Part shown: one piece after another, positions 7,675-16,479 of the stretch | Layout of the letters: each line of letters begins with the position of its first letter | How positions within the stretch are numbered: the stretch's first letter is position 1 | Assembly: GCA_023954155.1 (NCBI GenBank) | Contig: JAMLIO010000001.1 | Coordinates: forward strand, 525,899-589,898 | Direction: 5' to 3' | Source: Pseudobdellovibrionaceae bacterium | GTDB lineage: Bacteria > Bdellovibrionota > Bdellovibrionia > Bdellovibrionales > UBA1609 | DNA length: 64,000 bases | Position numbers and translations under genes: made by a program | Notes under the pieces: model-generated | What the model was told of the DNA's origin: nothing | What the model saw: the letters and a program-made list of their open reading frames with translations, nothing else | Databases searched by the model: none

Positions 7675-8523
7675 TTAAAACGCTAAACGACCGATATCTG
7701 AATTGTTCTGGTTGATCTTTTTTTGTAGATCAAAAATTTCTTGCTCAAGTTTGGATTTCTTTTCTTTTAAAAGTTTAATTTCAGAATCTAGCTTGAGCCG
7801 CTTTTCCACCACATAAGGGTCTTGGCTTGCGGCGGGCAGTTCGTAGGCTTCGGCAAGTTTTTCTGTGAATCTGGCGTTCACCAATTTTAATTCTGCTTCG
7901 GCCAGTTGGATGGAGCTAGCCTGCTTTTCGTTGTCTCGTCTTAAAAAATCCACCCGACCTCTTTTGTATCCGCCATAAAAGATAGGTAAAAGGTCACCAG
8001 TGCAAACTTGAGTTTCTTTTTTTCCTTCAAAGCCATATTTGTATCCGCTCTCTGAAGTGCAAAACTTTTTTAAGCCATCTTGGAAGCCTTGAAAATATTG
8101 CGTGTCTCTTTCGCAAAAAAGTCGCGCGGGTTTTGCGTTTTGAGCATCTTTCACGCCGATGTCATAGGTGCAGTAGTTCTGCTTTCCGCTGTCGTAACTG
8201 ATGGCGTATTTTTTATTGTCCTCACAAATCTTTTCTGGTGTGAGACCTTGAATGCCTCGGGAGAATCCAGACTCTTCACTGCAAAACTTATCTAAGCCCT
8301 TTTGATATCCCTCTAAGTATTCATCACTGCCTACAGAAACATCATGGGTGGCGCATTTAGAGAGAAACTGGGAGAGGCGGCTATAACGGCCTTCGGCTCC
8401 ATCGTTGAAGCCTTGGGTGGCCCAATGGATGTTCTCACACTCTTTCTTTTCTAAGCTTCCACACTGAGTCAGTAGGAGGGGTGTGGCAATTAAGAGACAA
8501 AAATGGGCTGCAAAACGGTTCAT
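7675..8523 (-). CDS. DUF2799 lipoprotein with C-terminal coiled coil
   Basis: A 282-residue predicted lipoprotein (signal peptide to LLLTQ, lipid-modified Cys21; Gln at -1 is unusual for a lipobox). The mature part repeats a pattern of short Gly-rich, Cys-containing units: GFNDGAEG, YLEGYQKGLDKFC, FSRGIQG, SYDSGKQNYC, YFQGFQDGLKKFC and YKYGFEG, which is how DUF2799 proteins look. Residues from about 190 to the end form a charged heptad-type coiled coil (KLKLDSEIKLLKEKKSKLEQ). No enzymatic role is known for the family. TGGAG precedes the ATG at 8523. The stop touches that of the upstream convergent protease gene. Confidence 0.75.
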   Translation of the reverse strand: MNRFAAHFCLLIATPLLLTQCGSLEKKECENIHWATQGFNDGAEGRYSRLSQFLSKCATHDVSVGSDEYLEGYQKGLDKFCSEESGFSRGIQGLTPEKICEDNKKYAISYDSGKQNYCTYDIGVKDAQNAKPARLFCERDTQYFQGFQDGLKKFCTSESGYKYGFEGKKETQVCTGDLLPIFYGGYKRGRVDFLRRDNEKQASSIQLAEAELKLVNARFTEKLAEAYELPAASQDPYVVEKRLKLDSEIKLLKEKKSKLEQEIFDLQKKINQNNSDIGRLAF

Positions 8524-8632
8524 TACTCCATTTTTAGGGACAATTTGACCCCGCGTCAAGCCAAGTCCCCCTCTGATACAAAGTCTCTGGGCATGTGATT
8601 TGCTGTAGAAATGAGGTATAAGGACAATTGTT

Positions 8633-9520
8633 TTGAGAGGCTTTTTAAGTTTTCTTTTTTTGGCCTGTGGGGCGACTTTGGTGGCTTTGGCACTTTATGC
8701 CCTGATCTTTAGCCCACAGAATTCTTGGTCGTTCAGGCTGGCTTGGCTGCCTGTTCTGGGCGTCTTTGTGGCCTTTTGGGCCGATCACAATATGCTTCGT
8801 AAGCAGAACTCCAAGCTGGCGCGGGAATCGCGGACCAAGGCCGATTTCATCAGTGTCCTCACTCACGATCTTAAAACCCCATTGGCGAGGATCAAAGCCA
8901 TGGCCGAGGTGATCAGTAATGATGCCAGCGCTCTGACCTATGAGCAAAAACAAGCCTTAGCCCAGCTCGACAGGTCTCAATATGAGCTGACAAGTTTTAT
9001 TGACGACATTGTGCAGATGAGTCGCCTAGAAGGTGGGTCGCTGAAACTGAACCTGCAAACCTCAGACATCAATCAGGTCATCACCACGGTGGTGCGCGAG
9101 TCCCAATTTGCAGCCGTGGATCGAAATATTGAAGTGGCCATGGAGCTTGAGCCGCTATTTAGTTTTAAATTTGATAGGGCTCTTATCAAACAAGTGATTC
9201 AGAACTTGGTTGAAAATGCTTTGAAGTACAGCCATTCCCATTCGCGGGTTTTGATCTCTACAGAGGATAAAGATCGTTTTGTGGTGATGCAGATTTCCGA
9301 TGAAGGGATAGGCATCCCTGCTAAAGATTTGCCATTTATTTTTGATAGATATTACCGTTCGTCTGAAGCGAAAAGCTTTGCGGGCGGCAGTTCGGGGTTG
9401 GGACTCTACCTCTGTAAAGCCTTTACAGGCCTGCATGGCGGTACTCTGGACGTGAAGTCTAAAGAAGGACAGGGCACAACCTTTACACTCACCTTACCTA
9501 AGGGTGACAGGAGGGTGTAG
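8633..9520 (+). CDS. Membrane sensor histidine kinase, TTG start
   Basis: A 295-residue histidine kinase with two N-terminal membrane helices (about 3-27 and 33-50), almost no periplasmic loop and no recognisable HAMP or PAS domain. The phospho-acceptor is His78 in SVLTHDLKTPLARIK. ATP-binding boxes follow: QVIQNLVENALKYS (N), DEGIGIPAKDLPFIFDRYYR (G1/F) and GSSGLGLYLCKAF (G2). The TTG at 8633 has AAGGAC eight bases upstream, and no ATG fits. The sigma-54 regulator gene starts three bases after the stop, so the two form a two-component pair. With so small an external part, the signal is probably sensed in the membrane or cytoplasm. Confidence 0.87.
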   Translation: MRGFLSFLFLACGATLVALALYALIFSPQNSWSFRLAWLPVLGVFVAFWADHNMLRKQNSKLARESRTKADFISVLTHDLKTPLARIKAMAEVISNDASALTYEQKQALAQLDRSQYELTSFIDDIVQMSRLEGGSLKLNLQTSDINQVITTVVRESQFAAVDRNIEVAMELEPLFSFKFDRALIKQVIQNLVENALKYSHSHSRVLISTEDKDRFVVMQISDEGIGIPAKDLPFIFDRYYRSSEAKSFAGGSSGLGLYLCKAFTGLHGGTLDVKSKEGQGTTFTLTLPKGDRRV

Positions 9521-9523
9521 AAG

Positions 9524-10990
9524 ATGTCGTTAAAGATTTTAATTATTGATGATGATCAGGGGCTGCGCTTAGGCATTCGGTCACACTTAAAAGAAACAGG
9601 GGCCGAGATTCATGAAGCTTTTGATGGTGTGAATGGGATTGAGGTTTTTGAGCGTCTTAATCCTGAGACTGTTGATTTTGTTTTATTGGATGTGGACATG
9701 CCCAGAAAAAATGGTCTGGAAGTTTTAAAGACCATCAAGGCTCAGTCTCCAGGAACGACAGTGATCATGATGACGGCTTATGCGACTATTGAAAACGCGG
9801 TCTTTGCTGTGAAGAACGGCGCTTTTAGTTATTTATCCAAGCCCATTAACTATCAAGACTTAAAAGAAGTGATGGAAAAGGCTGCGGACGCCCACGATCT
9901 AGTGCAGATGGCGGCCCATGCAGCTCCCATATTTTATGACAGTGACCAAAAGATTGTAGGCAAAAACGAAAAGATGCAGAGTGTGTTTGCTGTGATCTCA
10001 AGACTCAGCAAAGTCGACACTCCTGTGCTAATTCGTGGAGAATCTGGAACAGGTAAAGAGCTTGTGGCTAAGGCCATTCATTATAACTCTCCTCGTAGAG
10101 AAGGGAAGTTTGTGGCGGTCAACTGTTCAGCGATCCCAGAGAGTCTTTTTGAAAGTGAATTCTTTGGTCATGAAAAAGGGGCCTTTACGGGTGCGGACCA
10201 AAGAAAGATTGGTCGATTTCAATTTGCCGAAGGTGGCACTCTGTTCTTAGATGAATTGGGGGATTTGCCCTTACACATGCAAGTGAAACTGCTGCGAGTG
10301 TTACAGGAAAAAATATTTACCCCTGTTGGAGCCAACCAAGACATCGAGACCGATGTCCGTATTATTGCTGCCACTAATCGTGATTTAGAAAAGATGATCA
10401 CCCAGAATCAATTTCGCGATGATCTGTACTATCGCTTAAACGTGATGCCGATTGTGCTTCCGCCTCTTAGAGAACGTCGAGAAGACATCGAGCGCCTGAT
10501 TCATTTATTTGTGAAAAAGTTCAATAAGACTCACAAAAAAGAAGTGCGTAAAATATCACCAGAGGCCTTGATGTGTCTGACAAGTTACGACTGGCCAGGC
10601 AATATCCGTGAACTGGAAAACGTCATTGAACACACTTTTATTCTTAATGACGAGCATGAGATTCTATTGTCCCACCTGCCTGAGAAGCTATTAAAGGCCG
10701 TCAACGTGCATTTACCACAAAAGACCAAACATCAAAATGCAGAAAGCCTCATAGATAAGCAGGCAGAAGAGTCTGTAGAGCTTTTTGAGGACAAAAAGAT
10801 AGAAATCCCTATAGATTCACTGGATTTTCAAAAACAAAAAGAAGAGTTTGAGCGCCGATTTATCATTGAGGCCTTGAAGGCTAACGGCGGGAAGATCAAC
10901 CAGACGGCTTTGCAGGCGAACATCCCTAAAAAGACTTTACTCCGAAAAATTGAAAAATACGGCATAGATCCAAAGTCCTTTACGCCTTAA
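9524..10990 (+). CDS. NtrC-family sigma-54-dependent response regulator
   Basis: A 488-residue activator: receiver domain with phospho-acceptor Asp56 (VLLDVDMPRKNG) and conserved Lys106 (SYLSKPI); a AAA+ domain with Walker A GESGTGKE (172-179), the sigma-54 contact loop GAFTGA (219-224), Walker B TLFLDELGDLP and YDWPGNIRELENV; and a Fis-type DNA-binding helix-turn-helix at the C-terminus (GGKINQTALQANIPKKTLLR). The linker before the HTH is Glu/Lys rich. It is coupled to the histidine kinase immediately upstream. Its target promoters are unknown; no clear GG-N10-GC sigma-54 site was found in the window by eye. Confidence 0.92.
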   Translation: MSLKILIIDDDQGLRLGIRSHLKETGAEIHEAFDGVNGIEVFERLNPETVDFVLLDVDMPRKNGLEVLKTIKAQSPGTTVIMMTAYATIENAVFAVKNGAFSYLSKPINYQDLKEVMEKAADAHDLVQMAAHAAPIFYDSDQKIVGKNEKMQSVFAVISRLSKVDTPVLIRGESGTGKELVAKAIHYNSPRREGKFVAVNCSAIPESLFESEFFGHEKGAFTGADQRKIGRFQFAEGGTLFLDELGDLPLHMQVKLLRVLQEKIFTPVGANQDIETDVRIIAATNRDLEKMITQNQFRDDLYYRLNVMPIVLPPLRERREDIERLIHLFVKKFNKTHKKEVRKISPEALMCLTSYDWPGNIRELENVIEHTFILNDEHEILLSHLPEKLLKAVNVHLPQKTKHQNAESLIDKQAEESVELFEDKKIEIPIDSLDFQKQKEEFERRFIIEALKANGGKINQTALQANIPKKTLLRKIEKYGIDPKSFTP

Positions 10991-10998
10991 AAGCCCTT

Positions 10999-11022
10999 GG
11001 CGTGCGGGTTGCCCCGCTTGCC
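10999..11022 (+). terminator. Candidate intrinsic terminator after the sigma-54 regulator
   Basis: GGCGTGCGGG and CCCGCTTGCC form a 10-bp stem (one G-U, one mismatch) with a TTGC loop, starting 8 bp after the regulator stop and followed by only a short CTTT. The stem is strong, but the U-tract is short. Confidence 0.5.
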
Positions 11023-11190
11023 CTTTAAACCCTTGGTGCTTCAAAAAGTCCCTTAAAATATATGTCAAGCACGGATAAAGTGCAGAATAAAATTTTTTTT
11101 GAGCGTTTATTTTGCATTTGTAAAAAAAATCCTAATTGTTCAGCAATTTATGTTGATTGTCTGCTGCGGACTCAATAGATTTGATCTTCT

Positions 11191-11841
11191 ATGATTAAGA
11201 TGCCTCCCCAAGCATACACAAAAGAAGTGCTCACGGCCGCTTTTGACTGGCTGTCCAGTCAGCCCGAGTACGTTCGTCAGAAGATCACAAGCTCTGACGA
11301 TCTGGTGGGGCTATATCTTAAATCCACGCGTTTAAAGCAAGACTTTAATAAAGACCTTTCAAGTGCCAAGAGTTTCCGTAACGAACTGCAAGACCTTGCT
11401 CAAAATTTAAAACAGTTTGAAGAAAAAGAAGAGCCTCCAGTAAAGCCCACTATGCCATCAAGAATGGCGGCGCCTCAACTTACAAAAGAGGAGTTGGCCT
11501 ACCATCAGGGGCAGGCGGTGGAGAGAGCTTACGAAGGGTCCCAAGTGGCAAAGCCCCATACACCCACGATGATGCCCACAGCTTTTCATGAGCAAGAAGT
11601 AGGTAACCCTTTGGCTTCGTCCACGCCGACATCAGGTCCTGTAACCACATCTACTCCAGCAAGCACAAAGCTGACCAAACTTTCTGAAGGGGAGCTGATC
11701 TTTAAGTTAGACAGTAAAACCATCTCGGCGCTGAATCTGGCTAAAGACCGTTTGAACCTAAGTTCCGACACAGAAGCTCTAAGGGTTTTGGTGTCTCTAG
11801 GCGAGAAGCATCTTAAAAGACTCTTTGCCGCCGAAGACTAA
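11191..11841 (+). CDS. Unknown protein with C-terminal ribbon-helix-helix-like segment
   Basis: I do not recognise this 216-residue protein. Residues 1-75 are helical and charged. Residues 80-165 are rich in Pro, Thr, Ser and Met and look disordered (TSTPASTKLT). The last 50 residues (ELIFKLDSKTISALNLAKDR, then LSSDTEALRVLVSLGEKHL) resemble the strand-helix-helix pattern of ribbon-helix-helix proteins, so DNA binding is possible but unproven. Start could be 11191 or the ATG at 11200; neither has a strong ribosome site. It stands alone, with about 200 bp before it and 250 bp after it. Confidence 0.6.
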   Translation: MIKMPPQAYTKEVLTAAFDWLSSQPEYVRQKITSSDDLVGLYLKSTRLKQDFNKDLSSAKSFRNELQDLAQNLKQFEEKEEPPVKPTMPSRMAAPQLTKEELAYHQGQAVERAYEGSQVAKPHTPTMMPTAFHEQEVGNPLASSTPTSGPVTTSTPASTKLTKLSEGELIFKLDSKTISALNLAKDRLNLSSDTEALRVLVSLGEKHLKRLFAAED

Positions 11842-11896
11842 ACTCACCTTTGCCTTAATAGGGCCCTCGTAACGATTTAGAGCAAAGAGACAGAGA

Positions 11897-11986
11897 AAGA
11901 CTCTTGCCGAAGCATTTCAGTGTTAAGGCGGCATGGTCATCAGAGCATGGGCAGACTTGGAACAAGACTCTTGCTAAAGCACTCAG
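11897..11986 (+). repeat. Pair of imperfect 23-24-bp direct repeats upstream of ileS
   Basis: Two near-copies of a motif beginning AAGACTCTTGC, followed by (C/T)(G/A)AAGCA and ending TCAG, at 11897-11920 and 11964-11986. They lie in the 250-bp gap before ileS. Could be a regulatory repeat or a decayed duplication; no function can be assigned. Confidence 0.45.
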
Positions 11987-12004
11987 CCCCACTTTGATAA
12001 GCCC

Positions 12005-12031
12005 TTGAACTTGTTTGGGATTGTGTATAAT
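12005..12031 (+). promoter_or_regulatory. Sigma-70-type promoter of ileS
   Basis: TTGAAC at 12005-12010 and a consensus TATAAT at 12026-12031, separated by 15 bp, about 60 bp before the ileS start. The spacing is short by two bases but the -10 is perfect. Confidence 0.5.
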
Positions 12032-12091
12032 GAATAAGCTTAAAGTTTGTTCAAAATTCGGTTACTGTCGAAGTGTCATCAAGGAGCAGGA

Positions 12092-14854
12092 ATGTCTACA
12101 CCTACAGAGAAGGAAAACTATTCAAAAACCCTAAAATTACCTGAGACGGAATTTCCCATGCGTGGCGATTTGCCTAAAAGAGAGCCCGAAATTCTAAAAA
12201 AATGGGAAGAGAAGAAGCAGTACCAAAAGATGATCGCTAAAAACAAAGGGAAGACAAAATTTGTTTTCCACGATGGTCCTCCTTATGCCAACGGTGACAT
12301 TCATTTGGGCCATGTGCTGAATAAGGTTTTAAAAGACATCGTTGTTAAATATAAAAATATGCAAGGCTTTCACACTGAGTTTATCCCAGGGTGGGATTGT
12401 CACGGACTTCCGATTGAGCATAAGGTTTCAAAAGAGTTAGGTGAAAAGCGAAAAGACAAAACTAAAAAAGACATCCGCGCTCTTTGTCGTGCAGAAGCAC
12501 AAAAGTGGGTAGGTATACAGCGTGACCAGTTCAAACGCTTAGGCATTCTTGCAGACTGGGAAGACCCGTATTTGACTTTGCACCCCAACTACGAAGCTGA
12601 AGAGGTCAGAGAACTAGGAAGAATGCTTAAGAATAAAGTTCTGTATCGTGGGGAAAAGCCCGTGTTTTGGTGTCCTACGCTTCAAACTGCCCTAGCGGAT
12701 ACAGAGGTGGAGTACCGCGACCACAAAAGCCCTTCTATTTATGTGAAATTTGAAATTGCAGAAGAGTCACTCAAAGCTTTAGGATTGCCTGCAAAAACCA
12801 GTGTGGTCATTTGGACTACAACTCCGTGGACTTTACCTGCCAACTTTGGGATCAGCTTTCACCCTGACTTTGAGTATGCCTACTTTGACAGTTCAGTGGG
12901 TCCGATTGTGATTGCTAAAGAACTCAAAGAAGCTTTTGAAAAGGCCACTGAAACCACTTTGGGCGATGTGAAAAAGACTTTTAAAGGTACGGAGTTTGAA
13001 AATTTAAAAGCTTTGCACCCATTTTTAGATCGCACCTCGCTTTTTGTTTTAGGGCAACATGTGACTTTAGATGCAGGGACTGGGTGTGTGCACACGGCTC
13101 CTGGGCATGGGGTGGATGACTATAATGTGGGTCTTAAATATGGACTTCCTGTATTTAGTCCTGTGGATGAAGCGGGGAACTACACTGAAGAGTATCCAGA
13201 AATGCAGGGCCAAAATATTTTTAAAGCCAACCCTGTGATCATTGAGAAACTAAAGGAATCGGGCCACTTGATTCATGTCAGTTATTTTACACACAGTTAC
13301 CCGCACAACTGGCGTTCAAAAACACCTCTTATTTACCGCGCGACCCCCCAGTGGTTCATCCGAGTTGATGACGAGAAGTTCAACATTAGACAAAAAGCCT
13401 TGCAAAGTATTGAGAATGAAATTGCTTTTGTGCCTGCATGGGGACAAGCGCGTTTGAAGGCCATGGTGGAAAACCGTCCCGACTGGTGTATCAGTCGCCA
13501 AAGAATTTGGGGAGTCCCCATTCCTGTGTTCTTCTGTGATTCCTGTAACGAGGCTTTGGTTAAAGAAGACATCATCAATGATATTGCTGACAAGATGGAA
13601 AAGGGCCAAGGTATTGAAGAGTACTTTGAAGCTCCAAAAGGGACTTTCACCAAAGGCCATACATGTGAAAAGTGTGGAGGCCAAGAGTTTACAGCCTCGC
13701 AAGACATTTTAGATGTATGGTTTGACAGTGGTGTGGGCCACGCCGCCGTTCAGGCAAAAAGAGAAGGCTTAAGCGTGCCTGCTGACATTTATCTTGAAGG
13801 AAGTGATCAGCACAGAGGCTGGTTTCAGACCAGTCTGCTCACGTCAATGGCCTCCCGAGGCAGTGCTCCCTTTAAGGCTTTAGTCACTCATGGTTTTTTA
13901 AATGATGAGAAGGGCTATAAGATGAGTAAGAGCCTTGGGAACACAATTGATCCCTCTACGGTGTTTAAACAAAATGGAGCGGAGATTTTACGTCTATGGG
14001 TCGCCTATGAAGATTTTGGTAAAGACGTCAGTGTGGGGCCTGAAATTCTAAAACGCGTGACAGAGACCTATCGTCGTATTCGTAATACCATGCGCTTTTT
14101 GTTGGGTAACACAAAGTATATAGAACAGATTGAGATGCTGAAGTTTGAAGAGTTAGACAGCTTGGATCGGTGGATTTTACATAAGCTCAATCAGCTGATC
14201 AAAGATGTGACAGCTCATTACGATCAGTATAATTTTTATCGCGTGTATCATGCGGTGAACCAGTTTTTTACTGTGGATCTCAGTGCGTATTATTTAGATA
14301 TCATTAAAGACAGATTGTATTGTGAGCCTGAATCTTCATTAAAACGCAGGTCGTCTTTGACGGCGCTTTACCATATCACCAATGATTTAACTAAAATGTT
14401 AGCGCCAATTCTTTCTTTCTTAGCCGAAGAGATTCACCCCTATTTATCTGGCCCCAAAGCGGATACGATTTGGGAGGAAAGTTTTCCGCAATTTAGAACT
14501 GAATGGAATTTTGAGGCTGTGGCCACAGAGTTTGATCAATTGATGGCCATCCGTTCAAATGTCACCAAAGTTTTAGAGGACCTGAGAAAAGAGAAGGTGA
14601 TTGGTTCCAGTCTTGAGGCACGGGTGACAATCACTTTAGCAGGAGAAGACTTTAAACTGGCCACCAAATATGAAGACTTTTTAGAAGAGCTATTTATCGT
14701 TTCGCAGGTGCAATTGGCCGAAGGTCCTGAATCTGTCAAGGCCGAAAAGTATCAGGGGAATAAGTGTGCACGGTGCTGGAAGATTAAAGATGCTAAAGGC
14801 ATGGACAAAAATCGCGAGGATGTTTGTCAACGTTGCGCAGAGGCATTAGTCTAG
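12092..14854 (+). CDS. ileS: Isoleucyl-tRNA synthetase
   Basis: Charges tRNA-Ile with isoleucine. Class I synthetase of 920 residues (E. coli 938). The nucleotide-binding HIGH signature reads HLGHVLNK, after FHDGPPYANGDIHLG; the editing domain carries TTTPWTLPAN and GTGCVHTAPGHG; KMSKS appears as YKMSKSLGN; and the C-terminal zinc finger is CARCWK...CQRC. The start at 12092 is set by AAGGAG just upstream; the longer open frame from 12047 has no ribosome site. It heads the conserved ileS-lspA-lgt arrangement, with lspA about 50 bp downstream. Confidence 0.96.
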   Translation: MSTPTEKENYSKTLKLPETEFPMRGDLPKREPEILKKWEEKKQYQKMIAKNKGKTKFVFHDGPPYANGDIHLGHVLNKVLKDIVVKYKNMQGFHTEFIPGWDCHGLPIEHKVSKELGEKRKDKTKKDIRALCRAEAQKWVGIQRDQFKRLGILADWEDPYLTLHPNYEAEEVRELGRMLKNKVLYRGEKPVFWCPTLQTALADTEVEYRDHKSPSIYVKFEIAEESLKALGLPAKTSVVIWTTTPWTLPANFGISFHPDFEYAYFDSSVGPIVIAKELKEAFEKATETTLGDVKKTFKGTEFENLKALHPFLDRTSLFVLGQHVTLDAGTGCVHTAPGHGVDDYNVGLKYGLPVFSPVDEAGNYTEEYPEMQGQNIFKANPVIIEKLKESGHLIHVSYFTHSYPHNWRSKTPLIYRATPQWFIRVDDEKFNIRQKALQSIENEIAFVPAWGQARLKAMVENRPDWCISRQRIWGVPIPVFFCDSCNEALVKEDIINDIADKMEKGQGIEEYFEAPKGTFTKGHTCEKCGGQEFTASQDILDVWFDSGVGHAAVQAKREGLSVPADIYLEGSDQHRGWFQTSLLTSMASRGSAPFKALVTHGFLNDEKGYKMSKSLGNTIDPSTVFKQNGAEILRLWVAYEDFGKDVSVGPEILKRVTETYRRIRNTMRFLLGNTKYIEQIEMLKFEELDSLDRWILHKLNQLIKDVTAHYDQYNFYRVYHAVNQFFTVDLSAYYLDIIKDRLYCEPESSLKRRSSLTALYHITNDLTKMLAPILSFLAEEIHPYLSGPKADTIWEESFPQFRTEWNFEAVATEFDQLMAIRSNVTKVLEDLRKEKVIGSSLEARVTITLAGEDFKLATKYEDFLEELFIVSQVQLAEGPESVKAEKYQGNKCARCWKIKDAKGMDKNREDVCQRCAEALV

Positions 14855-14906
14855 ATAGAGAAGTTTGGTTAAAATACGAGAAGGCACGACAACTGAGGTA
14901 GGACAT

Positions 14907-15407
14907 TTGAACAAGAAGTATTTATATCTGATTTTAATAACGGCCATCGTAGTGATTTTGGATCAAATCACAAAGATGTATATCAACATCAATTTTCGCT
15001 TGGGCGAGTCTGTACCTGTCATCCAAGATATTTTTCACATCACTTATGTGAGAAATACGGGTGCGGCTTTTGGTCTTTTTAGCAATGCCAGCGAGTTGTT
15101 CAGAACCGCTTTCTTTCTATCATTGCCACCCATTGCGATGATTGCCATTTTTATGTTTATTAAAAGCACTCCTGAAAAGGAAAAGTTGCAATGTATGGCT
15201 TTGAGTTTAGTATTTGCGGGTGCTCTTGGGAATTACATTGACCGCTTACGCTTTCGTTATGTGATCGACTTCTTGGATTTTCATTATAAGAACGTCTGGT
15301 CTTACCCTGCGTTTAACGTTGCTGACATTTCCATTGTGTGTGGTGTGATCGCATTATTTTATTTTACCTTCACTGAAGAGATTAGGAAGAAAAAGGTTAA
15401 GAGTTGA
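14907..15407 (+). CDS. lspA: Lipoprotein signal peptidase II, TTG start
   Basis: Inner-membrane aspartyl protease that removes signal peptides from diacylglyceryl-modified prolipoproteins. Four membrane helices and the two catalytic regions are present: GALGNYIDRLRFRYVIDFLD and FNVADISIV. The VRNTGAAFG motif is also present. I prefer the TTG at 14907 (GAGGTAGGA upstream), giving MNKKYLYLIL and 166 residues, the usual size; an alternative TTG at 14865 would add an unusual hydrophilic N-terminus. The stop overlaps the lgt start by one codon step (TTGA), implying translational coupling. Confidence 0.92.
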   Translation: MNKKYLYLILITAIVVILDQITKMYININFRLGESVPVIQDIFHITYVRNTGAAFGLFSNASELFRTAFFLSLPPIAMIAIFMFIKSTPEKEKLQCMALSLVFAGALGNYIDRLRFRYVIDFLDFHYKNVWSYPAFNVADISIVCGVIALFYFTFTEEIRKKKVKS

Positions 15408-16204
15408 TACCTCAATTAGAAGTTTTAGGATATGCCATTCCTACTTACTTGCTGACCCTATCTATTGTTTACTGTATAGGTATTTTCTATTTTTTTAAAA
15501 GACTTGCGCGTTTCAGTTTAAACCCTAATGTCGCTTCAGACATCTTGCTTTTAGCTATGGTCTTAGGTTTTATTGGGGCACGTGTGTTTTATATCATCTA
15601 CCAAGAACCTGACTACTATATGCAAAACCCCTTCGAGATTCTGCAATTTTGGCATGGTGGTTTTGTGTATTATGGTGGATTTTTAACTGCCATGCTGGCG
15701 TGCTTTATGTACTTAAAACGTAAAAACGAAAATCTAGGTTTATGGATGGACGCCGCTGCCCCTGTGCTGGCTTTAGGGTATGGGCTGGGACGGTTAGCCT
15801 GCTTTTTTAATGGCTGCTGCTATGGTGCCGTCTGTACACTCCCATGGGCCATTCAGTTTCCTCACCTCCATGGCGAAAGACACCCTACACAACTTTATGC
15901 GGTCGCTTTTGAACTGTCAGTATGGGCATTATTGCTGCTGCTTGAACGCAAGGTCACTTATAAATTTAAAACATTTGGAATGTTATTCTACACATGGATC
16001 GTCGCCCACGGCATAGGCCGCATCGTCATGGAACTCTTCCGCGACGACCCCAGAGGCGAAAAAATCTTTGGTTTTACAATCTCCACCTGCATCAGCCTCA
16101 TTCTTATCGCATGGGGCACAATAAGACTCATCCAAAACATAAAAACACCAACAAGCTCTAACCCCACTGATACCAGCACAACAAAAGCAAAGAACACCTT
16201 ATAA
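15404..16204 (+). CDS. lgt: Prolipoprotein diacylglyceryl transferase, TTG start
   Basis: Transfers diacylglycerol from phosphatidylglycerol to the lipobox cysteine, the step before LspA. Typical Lgt features are HGGFVYYGGFL (with the essential His), the signature GYGLGRLACFFNGCCYG, and GIGRIVMELFRDD. The protein has 266 residues with about seven membrane helices and a short Thr/Ser-rich C-terminal tail. The start is the TTG at 15404 inside the lspA stop. The two lipoprotein-processing enzymes are thus translated from one message. The first palindromic element lies about 100 bp after the stop. Confidence 0.93.
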   Translation: MIPQLEVLGYAIPTYLLTLSIVYCIGIFYFFKRLARFSLNPNVASDILLLAMVLGFIGARVFYIIYQEPDYYMQNPFEILQFWHGGFVYYGGFLTAMLACFMYLKRKNENLGLWMDAAAPVLALGYGLGRLACFFNGCCYGAVCTLPWAIQFPHLHGERHPTQLYAVAFELSVWALLLLLERKVTYKFKTFGMLFYTWIVAHGIGRIVMELFRDDPRGEKIFGFTISTCISLILIAWGTIRLIQNIKTPTSSNPTDTSTTKAKNTL

Positions 16205-16306
16205 GACATATAGCTACTCAAGCGGGATCGCATTGAGTCCTGAAACACAAAAAAACAAATCCACTCTATATATCGACCACCAAAAAGCCCATCAAATATC
16301 AAGCTA

Positions 16307-16467
16307 GCGTTTGTTCTGGGTTGGGTTGGTTGAATATTTAAGTATATGGTCGAAATGCGAGTTCGGCTTGGCGTGATTTTGCGAAGGCAAAATCATGACA
16401 AACGTCACTGTCTGAGCATTTTGAGTATATACTTAAATATTCAACCAACCCAACCCAGAACAGGCGC
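16307..16467. repeat. Long palindromic element, copy A, with conserved 79-nt core
   Basis: A perfect 35-bp inverted repeat (16313-16347 with 16427-16461), extended by one pair, two G-U-compatible positions and three more pairs to 16307/16467. It encloses a 79-nt core (16348-16426). The core begins GGTCGAAATGCGAG, carries an apical hairpin (TGATTTTGC / GCAAAATCA, loop GAAG) and ends GAGCATTTTGAGT. The same core occurs, inverted, at 55503-55581 with 71 of 79 bases identical, but the arms there are different. The element lies between convergent lgt and menG. It may act as a bidirectional terminator or structured RNA; no U-tract follows either arm. Confidence 0.93.
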
Positions 16468-16479
16468 GTCCGTCACATG

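Noticed and set aside
16307..16467. Interpretation of the palindrome as a MITE or insertion-sequence remnant
   Set aside because: The arms, which would be the terminal repeats, differ between copies while the inside is conserved, and no target-site duplication is visible.
16307..16467. Interpretation as a CRISPR or tRNA feature
   Set aside because: There are only two distant copies, no spaced direct repeat array, and no cloverleaf or CCA end.
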